From Clostridioides difficile (GTDB taxonomy: Bacteria > Bacillota > Clostridia > Peptostreptococcales > Peptostreptococcaceae), in assembly GCF_001299635.1 (NCBI RefSeq), contig NZ_JRHN01000005.1, positions 1 through 51,086 of the forward strand: DNA of 51,086 nt, given 5' to 3'. Position 1 is the stretch's first letter. Every line of letters starts with the position of its first letter. Both the position numbers and the translations under genes were made by a program. Positions 8,543-18,706 of the stretch are shown here, in pieces. Below the pieces are notes generated by a model. The model was not told where the DNA came from. It did no database searches and saw nothing but the letters and a program-made list of their open reading frames with translations.

Positions 8543-9037
8543 ATGCTATGTCAAAAATGTAATAAGAATAAAGCATCCGTATATTATAATAAAATAGTCA
8601 ATGGAGAAAAGACAGAAATGTACCTATGCAGTGAATGTGCAAAAGAGAATACAGAAATGAATTTTAATTTAGATATGCCTTTTTCAATGATGGATATATT
8701 CTCTAACTTAGGATTTCAACCAAAAAAAGAACTTGAAGAAAAGTTGGTTTGCCCAAACTGTAATATGACATACAGTGAATTTAAGAATAATGGAAGGTTT
8801 GGATGCAGTGAATGCTATAATGCATTTAGTAGTCAAGTAAATCCTATGCTTCAAAATATACATGGACATATAGAACATACAGGTAAGGCACCTAAAAAAT
8901 CTTTTTATAAGATAAGTGTAGAAAATGAGATTAAGGAATTAAAAGAAGACTTAGATAGAGCTATAAAAAATGAGGAGTATGAATTGGCTGCTCAATTTAG
9001 AGATAAAATTAAATATTTAAAAGGTTCTATTGACTAA
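8543..9037 (+). CDS. mcsA: Zinc-binding McsB activator McsA
   Basis: Partner of the arginine kinase McsB. Two zinc-binding CxxC pairs are seen at C3/C6 with C29/C32 and at C70/C73 with C88/C91. The C-terminus is a UVR domain (EYELAAQFRDKIKYLK), the type also found in UvrB and ClpC. Length 164 is normal. GGAG-TGATAG lies just upstream of the ATG, 6 bases after ctsR ends. McsA stimulates McsB and links it to CtsR and ClpC. Confidence 0.94.
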   Translation: MLCQKCNKNKASVYYNKIVNGEKTEMYLCSECAKENTEMNFNLDMPFSMMDIFSNLGFQPKKELEEKLVCPNCNMTYSEFKNNGRFGCSECYNAFSSQVNPMLQNIHGHIEHTGKAPKKSFYKISVENEIKELKEDLDRAIKNEEYELAAQFRDKIKYLKGSID

Positions 9038-9052
9038 GATTGGAGTGATATT

Positions 9053-10078
9053 ATGAGAGAAAACATAGTCATGAAATCAAGAGTTAGGCTAGCTAGAAAC
9101 TTAAATAATTATCCTTTTCCAAATAGATTAGATAAAGAAAGTGCTATGGAAATAATAGAAAAAGTAAAAAATGTATTTATGAATTCTAGTTTAGAACAAA
9201 AAGAAGAGTTTGATTTCTATAAAATTGAAGATTTAGATGAATCTAAAAAAATGCTTATGGTTGAAGAACATATAATAAGCCCTGATTTAGCGGAAAATGA
9301 TAAAAGTGCAGTTATAGTAAAGAAAGATAAAACTGTAAGTATAATGATAAATGAAGAGGACCACATAAGAATACAAACTATGTGTGATGATTTAAATTTA
9401 GAATATGCATATAACATAGCAAATGAGATAGATGATTTGTTAGAATCAAGTTTAGAATACGCATTTAGTACAAAGTTAGGTTATCTTACATCTTGCCCAA
9501 CTAATACAGGTACAGGAATGAGAGCTTCTGTAATGATGCATTTACCAGCATTAAGTCAACTAGGTTATATGGATGAACTTTATAAAATATCCTCACAAAT
9601 AGGGATAGCTATAAGAGGTATATATGGAGAACGAACAGAAGCATTAGGAAACATATATCAAATATCCAATCAACTTACACTTGGAAGAACAGAATCTAAC
9701 ATCATAGAGAATGTAAGTGGTCTTACAAAAGATGCAATTTCAAAAGAAATAAAATCAAGAGAAATATTGCAAAAAAAATTAGGTATAAAATTAGAAGATA
9801 AAATATTTAGATCAATAGGTATTCTTGAAAATTCAAGAGTAATGAGTAGCTCAGAGGCTATGAGTCATCTATCAAATATAAAAATGGGCATAGAAATGAA
9901 CTATATAGATAAATTAGATTTAAAAGCTATAGAACAACTTATGATAGGTATACAACCTGCACATCAGTCAATAATGTATAAGAGTGATGATGTTGAGAAT
10001 AGAGATATAAATAGAGCAACATACATTAGAGAGACTTTGGAAAAATTAAGAGGAGGGATAAATTATGAACTTCAATAG
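9053..10078 (+). CDS. mcsB: Protein arginine kinase McsB
   Basis: ATP:guanido phosphotransferase that phosphorylates arginines on misfolded proteins and CtsR, marking them for ClpCP. The N-terminal SRVRLARNL segment, the NEEDHIRIQ loop and PTNTGTGMRASVMM are conserved phosphagen-kinase signatures for phosphate and nucleotide binding. Its 341 residues match the bacterial family, which lacks the N-terminal domain of creatine kinases. It follows mcsA by 15 bases and overlaps clpC by 14 bases, so the two are likely translationally coupled. Confidence 0.95.
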   Translation: MRENIVMKSRVRLARNLNNYPFPNRLDKESAMEIIEKVKNVFMNSSLEQKEEFDFYKIEDLDESKKMLMVEEHIISPDLAENDKSAVIVKKDKTVSIMINEEDHIRIQTMCDDLNLEYAYNIANEIDDLLESSLEYAFSTKLGYLTSCPTNTGTGMRASVMMHLPALSQLGYMDELYKISSQIGIAIRGIYGERTEALGNIYQISNQLTLGRTESNIIENVSGLTKDAISKEIKSREILQKKLGIKLEDKIFRSIGILENSRVMSSSEAMSHLSNIKMGIEMNYIDKLDLKAIEQLMIGIQPAHQSIMYKSDDVENRDINRATYIRETLEKLRGGINYELQ

Positions 10079-12512
10079 ATTTACACAAAGAGCTAAGAAG
10101 GCAATAGATTTAGCATTTGAATCAGCTAAAACCTTAGGACATAATATTGTTGGAAGTGAACATATACTTCTAGGTCTTTTAAGAGAAGAAGAAGGTATAG
10201 CTGCTAAGGTTCTAAGTAAAGTTGGATTTACAGAGGCTTATTTAGAGGGTAAAATAATTGATATGGAAGGCAAAGGAGACGGGATTCCAGAGGATATAGT
10301 ATTAAGTCCAAGAAGTAAACAAATACTAGAACTATCAGGAATGTTTGCAAATAAATTAAAAACAAATTATATTGGAACTGAACATATACTATTATCTATC
10401 ATTCAAGAAGGTGAAGGAATAGCTAATAAGATTTTAAATTATGCAGGAGTAAATGATAGAACTCTTGCCCAATTAACAATTGATATGATGGGAATTAGTG
10501 ATAAAAATCAATATAAAGCAGAAAATAGTTACACGAGCAACCAAAATCAAGTGGAGTCTAAGGTACTTGATAAGTATGGAAGAAACCTTACTCTATATGC
10601 AAAACAGAATAAAATAGACCCAGTAATAGGTAGAGAAAAAGAAATACAAAGGGTAATACAAATATTAAGTAGAAGAACAAAAAATAATCCAGTGTTAATA
10701 GGAGACCCAGGAGTGGGTAAAACAGCTATAGCGGAAGGTTTAGCAACAAATATAGCTCTAGGAAATGTACCAGAAACATTAAAAAATAAAACATTATACT
10801 CTTTAGAAATGGGTTCTTTATTAGCAGGTGCTAAATATAGAGGAGAATTTGAAGAGAGAATCAAAGAAGTTGTAGATGAAGTTGTTAAAAATGGAAATAT
10901 AATTTTATTTATAGATGAAATGCATACTATAATAGGAGCTGGGTCTACAGGAGAAGGCTCTATAGATGCATCGAATATATTAAAGCCAGCTTTAGCAAGA
11001 GGGGAAATACAAGTTATAGGTGCAACTACAATTGATGAATATAGAAAGCATGTTGAAAAAGATTCCGCACTAGAAAGAAGATTCCAACCAGTTATGGTAG
11101 ATGAACCAAGTAAAGAAGATTCAATAAAAATATTAGAAGGATTAAGGGATAAATATGAAGCTCATCATAAAGTTAAGATAACTGACGATGCTATAAAGTC
11201 AGCTGTAGAATTATCAACTAGATATATATCAGATAGATATCTACCAGATAAAGCTATAGACTTGATTGATGAAGCCGCATCAAAAGTAAGATTAAAGGAA
11301 AATACACCTCCTTCAGAAATAAAAAAATTAGAACTAGAAATAGAAAATATAGATAAAGAAAAAGAAGAAGCTGTAAGATGCCAAGATTTTGAAAAAGCAG
11401 CAAAAATAAGAGATGAACAAGGTCTACTAAAAAAACAATTAGAAGATGTAAGAGAAAGATGGAATAAATCATCTAAACACTCTGATTTAGTTGATGGAGA
11501 AGTTATTGCTGAAGTAGTTGGCTTATGGACAGGAATACCTGTTAATAAAATTCTTGAAGAAGAAGCTGATAGACTTCTAAGACTTGAAGAAATCTTACAC
11601 AATAGAGTCATAGGTCAAGAGCAAGCAGTAAAAGCTATCTCAAAGGCAATTAGAAGGTCAAGGGCAGGTCTTAAAGACCCTAATAGACCAATTGGTTCAT
11701 TTTTATTTTTAGGTCCTACAGGAGTAGGTAAAACGGAGTTATCTAAGGCATTAGCAGAGGTACAGTTTGGAGATGAAAATCAAACAATAAGAATAGATAT
11801 GTCTGAATATATGGAAAAACATGCTGTATCAAGAATGATAGGTTCACCTCCAGGTTATGTTGGTCATGACGAAGGTGGGCAATTAACTGAAAAGGTAAGA
11901 AGAAATCCATATTCAGTTATTTTATTTGATGAGATAGAAAAAGCTCATCCAGATGTATTTAATATTCTATTACAAATCTTAGATGATGGTAGATTGACTG
12001 ATTCAAAAGGAAGAACTGTAGATTTCAAAAATACTATCATAATAATGACATCAAATGTTGGGGCATCTACGATTGGAAGACAAAAAACTTTAGGTTTTAG
12101 TATAGCTAAAGGAGATGAAGAAGAAAAGTCTCAATATGAAAAAATGAAAGAAAATATAATGGGTGAATTAAAACAGAGATTCAGACCTGAGTTTTTGAAC
12201 AGAATAGATGATATAATTGTTTTCCATTCATTAAATGAAAACCACATATCAAAAATAATACTTTTAATGGTGGCTAAGTTACAAGAAAGACTAAAAGAAA
12301 TGGATATAAAATTAGAAATGAGTGACGAAGCCGTTAAATTAATTTCTAAATCTGGATTTGATTTAGAATATGGAGCAAGACCTCTTAAAAGAGCTTTACA
12401 AAAAGAGTTAGAAGATGAATTATCTGAAGCAATATTAAAAGGTGATGTGAAAAAGGGAAGTAAAGTAGTAGCAAAAGTAAAAGATGAAAAAATAGTTTTT
12501 GAAACTAAATAA
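10065..12512 (+). CDS. clpC: AAA+ unfoldase ClpC
   Basis: Hexameric ATPase that unfolds proteins, including arginine-phosphorylated ones, and feeds them to ClpP. Domains in order: double Clp-N repeat (about 1-145), AAA-1 with Walker A GDPGVGKT (213-220), middle domain with a UVR-like segment (near 435, DFEKAAKIRDE) that contacts McsA/MecA-type adaptors, AAA-2 with GPTGVGKT (550-557), and the D2-small domain. Length 815 is standard. The start ATG lies inside the end of mcsB with AGGAGGG upstream. Last gene of the CtsR operon. Confidence 0.97.
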   Translation: MNFNRFTQRAKKAIDLAFESAKTLGHNIVGSEHILLGLLREEEGIAAKVLSKVGFTEAYLEGKIIDMEGKGDGIPEDIVLSPRSKQILELSGMFANKLKTNYIGTEHILLSIIQEGEGIANKILNYAGVNDRTLAQLTIDMMGISDKNQYKAENSYTSNQNQVESKVLDKYGRNLTLYAKQNKIDPVIGREKEIQRVIQILSRRTKNNPVLIGDPGVGKTAIAEGLATNIALGNVPETLKNKTLYSLEMGSLLAGAKYRGEFEERIKEVVDEVVKNGNIILFIDEMHTIIGAGSTGEGSIDASNILKPALARGEIQVIGATTIDEYRKHVEKDSALERRFQPVMVDEPSKEDSIKILEGLRDKYEAHHKVKITDDAIKSAVELSTRYISDRYLPDKAIDLIDEAASKVRLKENTPPSEIKKLELEIENIDKEKEEAVRCQDFEKAAKIRDEQGLLKKQLEDVRERWNKSSKHSDLVDGEVIAEVVGLWTGIPVNKILEEEADRLLRLEEILHNRVIGQEQAVKAISKAIRRSRAGLKDPNRPIGSFLFLGPTGVGKTELSKALAEVQFGDENQTIRIDMSEYMEKHAVSRMIGSPPGYVGHDEGGQLTEKVRRNPYSVILFDEIEKAHPDVFNILLQILDDGRLTDSKGRTVDFKNTIIIMTSNVGASTIGRQKTLGFSIAKGDEEEKSQYEKMKENIMGELKQRFRPEFLNRIDDIIVFHSLNENHISKIILLMVAKLQERLKEMDIKLEMSDEAVKLISKSGFDLEYGARPLKRALQKELEDELSEAILKGDVKKGSKVVAKVKDEKIVFETK

Positions 12513-12571
12513 TTTAATAGAGTTGCATTTTAAAATCTTGTAGATACAAGTTTTATAACTTAAACAAAATT

Positions 12572-12617
12572 TTAAGGGCAATGAATCTATAATAATTCAT
12601 TGCCCTTAATTATTTTA
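12572..12617 (+). terminator. Terminator of the ctsR operon
   Basis: A perfect 15-bp stem (12572-12586 with 12595-12609) with an 8-base loop precedes a T-rich tail. Confidence 0.9.
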
Positions 12618-12632
12618 TTTAATCTTTACATA

Positions 12633-12661
12633 TTGTCTTTCACATATGCTAAAATTATAGT
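12633..12661 (+). promoter_or_regulatory. Promoter of radA-disA
   Basis: TTGTCT (12633-12638), 17-bp spacer, TATAGT (12656-12661): a good vegetative sigma-A promoter about 30 bases before radA. Confidence 0.65.
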
Positions 12662-12691
12662 ATATAATAATAAATTAAGGATGATAAAAGT

Positions 12692-14065
12692 ATGGCAAAA
12701 ATAAAAACAAAATATGTATGTCAATCTTGTGGATATGAAACAGCTAAATGGCTTGGAAAATGTCCTGAATGTACAAAGTGGAATACATTTGTAGAAGAAG
12801 TAGACCAAAAAAGCACAAAAAAAGAGGTCTTTATAATAGATAAATCTTCATCTAAACCAGTTAGTATAAATTCAATAGAAAGCAAAGAAGAAGAAAGATT
12901 TACAACCGATATAAATGAACTGGATAGAGTACTTGGAGGAGGTATAGTTAAAGGTTCATTAGTACTTGTTGGTGGAGACCCTGGTATAGGTAAGTCGACA
13001 CTCTTAATTCAAGTTTCTAGTAACGTTGCTAATTTGGGAAAAACTGTTTTATATATAACTGGAGAAGAATCAGAATCTCAAATAAAAATGAGAGCTAAAA
13101 GATTAGGAATTAACTCAGAAAATCTGTATATATTTGCTGAAAATAATTTAAGCATAATTGAATCTTATTTAGAAAGTGTAAATCCAGAATTAATAATTCT
13201 AGACTCAATTCAAACTGTCTTTAGTCCAGAAATATCCTCGGCACCAGGAACTGTCAGCCAAATTAAAGAAGGTACTTCAAAATTTATGAAAATTTCTAAA
13301 AAAATGGGTATTTCAACATTTATAGTTGGTCATGTGACAAAAGAAGGCTCACTAGCAGGGCCAAAACTATTAGAGCATATGGTTGATACTGTTCTATATT
13401 TTGAAGGTGAAAGATATAATACTTATAGATTAGTGAGAGCTGTCAAAAATAGATTTGGCTCAACGAACGAACTTGGAGTATTTGAAATGAGAGATTTAGG
13501 ATTAGTAGAACTTGATAATCCATCTAAAATTTTAATATCTGAGAAACCTAAAGATGTGGCAGGGTCAGTAATAATATCTACTGTAGAAGGTACAAGACCG
13601 ATGTTACTTGAATTACAGGCATTAGTTTCACCTACAAGTTTTGGTATACCAAAGAGAACATCTACAGGTGTAGATTATAATAGAGTAGGTATGTTATTAG
13701 CAGTATTAGAAAAACGTGTAGGATTGCAAATACAAAATCAAGATGTCTATATAAACATAGTTGGAGGGATAAAAATAAATGAACCTTCAATTGATTTAGG
13801 AATAGCTATTTCTGTAGCATCTAGTTTTAGAAATATACCTATAGATGAAGATATAGCTGTTACAGGAGAAGTGGGTCTTACAGGAGAAGTTAGAGCAGTA
13901 AGTTTTATAGAAAAGAGAATAGCTGAATGTAAAAAACTTGGATTTAAAAAGATAGTAGTTCCTAGAAGTAATTATGAGGTTGTAAAAGACACCAAAGGTA
14001 TAGAAATATGGCCAGTAGATAACTTAAGACAAGCCATAAATATAGTGCTTGGGAGGAATCAATAA
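12692..14065 (+). CDS. radA: DNA repair protein RadA
   Basis: RecA-like ATPase acting in recombination-intermediate processing. The zinc finger is C10/C13/C24/C27; Walker A is GDPGIGKST (95-103); the RadA-specific KNRFG motif lies near residue 252; the C-terminus is a Lon-protease-like domain without evident protease role. Length 457 is typical. It is followed 2 bases later by disA, whose ribosome-binding site (GGGAGG) lies inside radA. RadA is known in Bacillus to associate with DisA and limit its cyclase activity. Confidence 0.96.
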   Translation: MAKIKTKYVCQSCGYETAKWLGKCPECTKWNTFVEEVDQKSTKKEVFIIDKSSSKPVSINSIESKEEERFTTDINELDRVLGGGIVKGSLVLVGGDPGIGKSTLLIQVSSNVANLGKTVLYITGEESESQIKMRAKRLGINSENLYIFAENNLSIIESYLESVNPELIILDSIQTVFSPEISSAPGTVSQIKEGTSKFMKISKKMGISTFIVGHVTKEGSLAGPKLLEHMVDTVLYFEGERYNTYRLVRAVKNRFGSTNELGVFEMRDLGLVELDNPSKILISEKPKDVAGSVIISTVEGTRPMLLELQALVSPTSFGIPKRTSTGVDYNRVGMLLAVLEKRVGLQIQNQDVYINIVGGIKINEPSIDLGIAISVASSFRNIPIDEDIAVTGEVGLTGEVRAVSFIEKRIAECKKLGFKKIVVPRSNYEVVKDTKGIEIWPVDNLRQAINIVLGRNQ

Positions 14066-14067
14066 AT

Positions 14068-15138
14068 ATGGAGAACTTTCTAGATAATAAAAATATGTTA
14101 TATGCATTAAAAATGATATCTCCTGGAACTCCACTTAGATTAGGTCTAAACAATGTACTAAGAGCTAAGACAGGTGGCTTAATTGTAATTGCAACTAACG
14201 AAGATGTAATGAAAATAGTAGATGGTGGATTTGCTATAAATGCAGAATATTCGCCATCATATTTATATGAATTAGCTAAAATGGATGGAGCAATAGTTTT
14301 AAGTGGTGATATAAAGAAAATACTATTTGCTAATGCACAACTTATACCAGATTATTTTATAGAGACATCAGAAACTGGAACAAGACATAGAACAGCTGAA
14401 AGAGTAGCAAAACAGACTGGTGCTATAGTCATAGGAATATCACAAAGAAGAAATGTTATAACAGTTTATAGAGGAAATGAGAAGTATGTGGTCGAAGATA
14501 TATCTAAGATATTTACTAAGGCAAATCAGGCTATACAAACTCTAGAAAAATATAAGACCGTATTAGATCAAGCTATAACAAATTTAAACGCTTTAGAGTT
14601 TAATGATTTGGTAACTATTTATGATGTTGCATTAGTCATGCAAAAAATGGAAATGGTAATGAGAGTTACAAGTATAATTGAAAAATATGTGATAGAATTG
14701 GGTGATGAGGGAACTTTAGTAAGTATGCAATTAGAAGAATTAATGGGTACAACTAGAATAGATCAGAAATTAATATTCAAAGATTATAATAAAGAAAATA
14801 CAGAAATAAAGGAACTTATGAAAAAAGTTAAAAATTTAAATTCAGAAGAACTAATAGAATTGGTTAATATGGCAAAACTATTAGGGTATAGTGGTTTTTC
14901 AGAAAGTATGGATATGCCTATAAAAACAAGAGGCTATCGAATTCTTAGTAAAATACATAGACTACCAACAGCAATAATAGAAAACTTAGTAAATTATTTT
15001 GAAAACTTCCAGCAAATATTAGATGCGTCTATTGAAGAATTAGATGAAGTTGAAGGAATAGGTGAAATAAGAGCAACATATATAAAAAATGGACTCATAA
15101 AAATGAAACAATTAGTATTATTAGATAGACACATATGA
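14068..15138 (+). CDS. disA: Diadenylate cyclase DisA (DNA-integrity scanning)
   Basis: Octameric enzyme condensing two ATP into c-di-AMP while scanning DNA for branched structures. The N-terminal DAC domain has both catalytic motifs, DGA (73-75) and RHRTAE (106-111). A helical linker and C-terminal helix-hairpin-helix DNA-binding region (about 300-350, DEVEGIGEIRATYI) follow. Length 356 matches the family. Operon with radA. Confidence 0.97.
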   Translation: MENFLDNKNMLYALKMISPGTPLRLGLNNVLRAKTGGLIVIATNEDVMKIVDGGFAINAEYSPSYLYELAKMDGAIVLSGDIKKILFANAQLIPDYFIETSETGTRHRTAERVAKQTGAIVIGISQRRNVITVYRGNEKYVVEDISKIFTKANQAIQTLEKYKTVLDQAITNLNALEFNDLVTIYDVALVMQKMEMVMRVTSIIEKYVIELGDEGTLVSMQLEELMGTTRIDQKLIFKDYNKENTEIKELMKKVKNLNSEELIELVNMAKLLGYSGFSESMDMPIKTRGYRILSKIHRLPTAIIENLVNYFENFQQILDASIEELDEVEGIGEIRATYIKNGLIKMKQLVLLDRHI

Positions 15139-15169
15139 TGAATTTTAAATGAATTTTACTACTTTTTTC

Positions 15170-15199
15170 TTGAATATAATATACACTTTGGTCTATAAT
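15170..15199 (+). promoter_or_regulatory. Promoter of PIN/TRAM gene
   Basis: TTGAAT (15170-15175), 18-bp spacer, TATAAT (15194-15199), 27 bases before the coding start. Confidence 0.6.
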
Positions 15200-15226
15200 A
15201 GATAAGTATAACTAGGGGGTGAAGCA

Positions 15227-16321
15227 TTGATAAGGAAAGTAACAAGGATATTGTTTATTTTACTTGGATTTACGATAGGTATAACGACCTATTTAACATT
15301 AATGAAAGATTTTGAAATATTAACATTTGGGAAAGAAACATATGGTTATATCGCAGCTGTAGTAGCAGGTATAATAATAGCCATTTTAGGATATCTTATA
15401 GAACCATGGGTTGTAAATAGAGTAAAAGAAATTGCTAAAATAGTGGATAAAGAATTATCAAAATATCCTCAAACTGATATATTGTTAGGGTCTATGGGGC
15501 TTATAGTAGGATTTGTGATTGCATATTTATTAAGTGGATTAGTAAATAGAATACCAATAGTAGGTGGGATACTATCTTTACTATTATATTTATTCCTAGG
15601 ATATCTTGGAATGAAAGTTGCGCTTAAAAGTAAAAATGATTTATTTAATATTGGAAAATTAGGAAGATTAGCAAATCCTATTAAAGATAAAGATAAGGAC
15701 AAAGAAAATAAAAAAGATATAAAAGCAATTCCTCCAAAAGTATTAGACACAAGTGTAATAATTGATGGAAGGATAGCAGATATTTGTAAAACAGGATTTA
15801 TAGAGGGAAAACTTATTATTCCTGCTTTTGTTTTGGAGGAACTAAGACACATTGCAGATTCTTCAGATGATTTAAAAAGAGTAAGAGGTAGAAGAGGTCT
15901 GGATATATTAAATATAATTCAGAAAGAATTAAATATAGAAGTTGAAATAAGTGAGAGAGACTTTGACGAAATAGCTGAAGTTGATAGCAAATTACTAAAG
16001 CTTGCTCAAGTTTTAAATGGAAAAGTTGTTACCAACGATTATAACTTAAATAAAGTTGCTCAATTCCAAGGTGTTGAAGTATTAAATATAAATGAGTTAG
16101 CTAATGCCATAAAACCAGTTGCGATACCAGGTGAAGATATGGTTGTTCAAGTGGTTAAAGAAGGAAAAGAGGCTCAACAAGGTGTTGCATATCTAGATGA
16201 TGGAACTATGATAGTTGTTGATGGAGGAAGAAAGCATATGAATGAGACTATAAAGGTGCTTGTGACATCTGTTCTTCAAACTCCTGCAGGTAGAATGATA
16301 TTTGCAAAACCTAAAAATTAA
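15227..16321 (+). CDS. PIN/TRAM domain membrane protein (YacL family)
   Basis: Membrane-anchored PIN-domain protein, presumed nuclease. Four hydrophobic segments lie in the first ~130 residues, then a charged linker, a PIN domain (about 170-285, starting PKVLDTSVIIDGRIADI, with conserved acidic residues including VVTNDYNLNKVA), and a TRAM RNA-binding domain to the C-terminus. The TTG start is supported by GGGGGTGA 6 bases upstream. In B. subtilis the YacL gene neighbours the same ctsR-radA-disA and ispD region. Substrate is unknown; PIN and TRAM together suggest RNA. Confidence 0.9.
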   Translation: MIRKVTRILFILLGFTIGITTYLTLMKDFEILTFGKETYGYIAAVVAGIIIAILGYLIEPWVVNRVKEIAKIVDKELSKYPQTDILLGSMGLIVGFVIAYLLSGLVNRIPIVGGILSLLLYLFLGYLGMKVALKSKNDLFNIGKLGRLANPIKDKDKDKENKKDIKAIPPKVLDTSVIIDGRIADICKTGFIEGKLIIPAFVLEELRHIADSSDDLKRVRGRRGLDILNIIQKELNIEVEISERDFDEIAEVDSKLLKLAQVLNGKVVTNDYNLNKVAQFQGVEVLNINELANAIKPVAIPGEDMVVQVVKEGKEAQQGVAYLDDGTMIVVDGGRKHMNETIKVLVTSVLQTPAGRMIFAKPKN

Positions 16322-16328
16322 TATATTC

Positions 16329-16358
16329 AAATAAACCAATAGTTTGGGCTGTTTATTT
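16329..16358 (+). terminator. Possible weak terminator after PIN/TRAM gene
   Basis: AAATAAAC (16329-16336) pairs with GTTTATTT (16351-16358), with an inner CCAA/TTGG stem. The following run (TTAAATAG) is short, so termination would be weak. Confidence 0.4.
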
Positions 16359-16449
16359 TAAATAGATGGTCCAAATTTATTTATTTATAACGACAATGTT
16401 TAATGTATTCTTAAAGGTGAGGATTTAAATCAGAAAGCAGGGAGAATTT

Positions 16450-18627
16450 ATGAGAAAAAAAATTATATCTTTCTTAGCAACATTTATCATAATATTAACA
16501 TCGATGAGTCAATATAGTTTTGCAGATGATATGCCAACATATGGAAAAGTAGTATTTATAGATATGAATAGAACTAGTATGAGCAATATGTTGAGAATAA
16601 AATCATTGAGAGAAGAACTAGATAATAGAGGATATATCGGTCTAATGAACATAAGAGGCGATAAGGGTAGTGATGACAGACGGTCATATGCTAGTATGGG
16701 TGCTGGTGGAAGAGCTAATGTAGCTAATGAAGAAGATATTAATTTTGAGAGCTCAAGTAAAGATAGGGACATAGTTTTTAAAGCAGCTACAGGAAAAAAT
16801 GCAAAAGGTATAAATAACTTAACCATAAATAAGTCTATAAATGAAAATTTAAACTTTGGGGAGTATGGTTCTGTACTAGGGTCATTAGGTCAAAGTTTAT
16901 CTGATAATGGGCTAAAAACATCTGTGTTGGGAAATGCAGATATAATTGAAAATGGTCAACTCATAAAAAATAGAAACTTATGCCTAGTTGCAATGGATGA
17001 GTATGGGAGAATTCCTAATGGAAATGTAGATAATATAAATAAGAAAGATTTATCTATGCCTTATGGAATATCAACTGATTATAATAAATTGATTACAGAG
17101 ACTAGAGAAGCTTACAAAAACAATGATGTAGTTTTTGTAGAGCTTGGAGATACATATAGATTAGATTTATATAAACCAAATCTAACTGAAGAAACATATG
17201 CGAGCATAAAAAATAACATAGAAAAAAATATAGATGTATACTTAAAAAATGTATTTTCTATGGTTGGAGAGAATGACACTGTTTATATATCAAGTGCATT
17301 TCCAAGTGACTTAGATTACAAAAATAAAAGAAGGCTTTCTCCAATAATAAAATTAAATGGTAATGGAAAAGGGCTGTTATCATCTTCAACTACGAGAAGA
17401 GAAGGTATTGTGACTAATCTAGATGTTGGAGCTGAGATATTAAATAACTTTGATATAAAAAATCAAAATATGGTTGGAAAGAAGTATGAACTTATTAACA
17501 GAGATGATAATAAAGAATATCTGATGGATGAGTACCAAAAGATAGTATCTGTTTCAAGTATAAGGTCTATAATACTTAATGGATTTGTAAGTATAGTCTT
17601 CTTGTCGTGGATAGTTGCTATGATTCTAATTTTATTTAGAAAGCATATATCAAAAAATCACAAAGAAACAATATTTTTTATACTAAAAGAATTTCTAAAA
17701 ATAGGAATAGTAATGCCATTATCATTTATGATAACTCCAATAATGAATTTTAAAACACCAGTAGCAATATCTTTAGGAATAATTATAATAACGCTTACTA
17801 TATACTTAATAAGCAAAGTTTTAATAAAGAATGATTTAAAAAACATGTTATTCTTTACAGGTTTAACCATATTGATTATGGTTATTGATTCTGCATTTGG
17901 TTCATATTTAATGAAAAGTAATGTAATGAGTTATGATTGTATAATTGGAGCTAGATACTATGGAGTAGGTAATGAATATCAAGGAGTAGCAATAGGTAGT
18001 GCGATACTTACGTTTGCAGTTTTACTTACATATAAAAAGATACCAAAATGGTCTGTGATAGTTTTTTCTTTAGTTATATTAATTACAAGTGCATCTCCAA
18101 TTATGGGAGCAAATGTTGGAAGTGCTATTTCTGAATGTGTTGCATTTTTACTATTTATACTATTGATATACAATGTAAAAATAGACTTAAAAAAAGTTGT
18201 ATTATTAGGTATAGCAGTATTGCTTGTTTTAGGAGTTTTTGTAGCTATAGATATGATTTCAGGAAGTAACTCACATTTAGGTATGTTTGTAAAAGAAATT
18301 TATACTAATGGACCAGGAGAAATAATACAAACATTTAGTAGAAAGATAGAGATGAACTTGAAGCTAGCTCAAACCAGTGCATGGGTAAATATACTACTAA
18401 CTGGAATCGGAGTAATTTTAGTTCTTATGATTAATCAGATTAGATATTTTAAACAATTAATTGATGAATACCCAATTGTATTTAAAGGCTTTATAGCGTC
18501 AATAGCAGGATGCTTTGTAACTCTTTTAGTAAATGACTCTGGAATTGTGTCATCAGCTACAGCTTTTATTTATGTAATTGTACCTATGATTATATTAAGT
18601 ATAAACCTGGTAGCATTAAAAGAATAA
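16450..18627 (+). CDS. Large secreted-domain polytopic membrane protein, function unknown
   Basis: A 725-residue protein with an N-terminal signal peptide (KKIISFLATFIIILTSM...SFA, cleavage after about residue 25), an extracytoplasmic domain of about 345 residues, then about ten transmembrane helices (about 375-722). The outer domain opens GKVVFIDMNRTSMSNML and carries YASMGAGGRA; the membrane part has GARYYGVGNEYQGVAIG and LVNDSGIVSSATAF. Short, strongly conserved-looking polar motifs between helices suggest an enzyme or transporter, not a simple anchor. I recall similar motif sets in uncharacterised Firmicutes membrane proteins, but no function. It has its own ribosome-binding site and is convergent with the sensor-kinase gene; the two share a bidirectional terminator. 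Confidence 0.8.
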   Translation: MRKKIISFLATFIIILTSMSQYSFADDMPTYGKVVFIDMNRTSMSNMLRIKSLREELDNRGYIGLMNIRGDKGSDDRRSYASMGAGGRANVANEEDINFESSSKDRDIVFKAATGKNAKGINNLTINKSINENLNFGEYGSVLGSLGQSLSDNGLKTSVLGNADIIENGQLIKNRNLCLVAMDEYGRIPNGNVDNINKKDLSMPYGISTDYNKLITETREAYKNNDVVFVELGDTYRLDLYKPNLTEETYASIKNNIEKNIDVYLKNVFSMVGENDTVYISSAFPSDLDYKNKRRLSPIIKLNGNGKGLLSSSTTRREGIVTNLDVGAEILNNFDIKNQNMVGKKYELINRDDNKEYLMDEYQKIVSVSSIRSIILNGFVSIVFLSWIVAMILILFRKHISKNHKETIFFILKEFLKIGIVMPLSFMITPIMNFKTPVAISLGIIIITLTIYLISKVLIKNDLKNMLFFTGLTILIMVIDSAFGSYLMKSNVMSYDCIIGARYYGVGNEYQGVAIGSAILTFAVLLTYKKIPKWSVIVFSLVILITSASPIMGANVGSAISECVAFLLFILLIYNVKIDLKKVVLLGIAVLLVLGVFVAIDMISGSNSHLGMFVKEIYTNGPGEIIQTFSRKIEMNLKLAQTSAWVNILLTGIGVILVLMINQIRYFKQLIDEYPIVFKGFIASIAGCFVTLLVNDSGIVSSATAFIYVIVPMIILSINLVALKE

Positions 18628-18706
18628 GTTGCATATATGCTATGTATAAATATTGATATGTTAATTTAAATTTATTTTGTCAAAATAAATTTAAAGAAGA
18701 AATTTT

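Noticed and set aside
11165-11611. 148-codon minus-strand frame opposite clpC
   Set aside because: It is a mirror frame of the AAA+ coding region; low-complexity Ser/Leu product with no ribosome-binding site, as for the other long antisense frames in the window.
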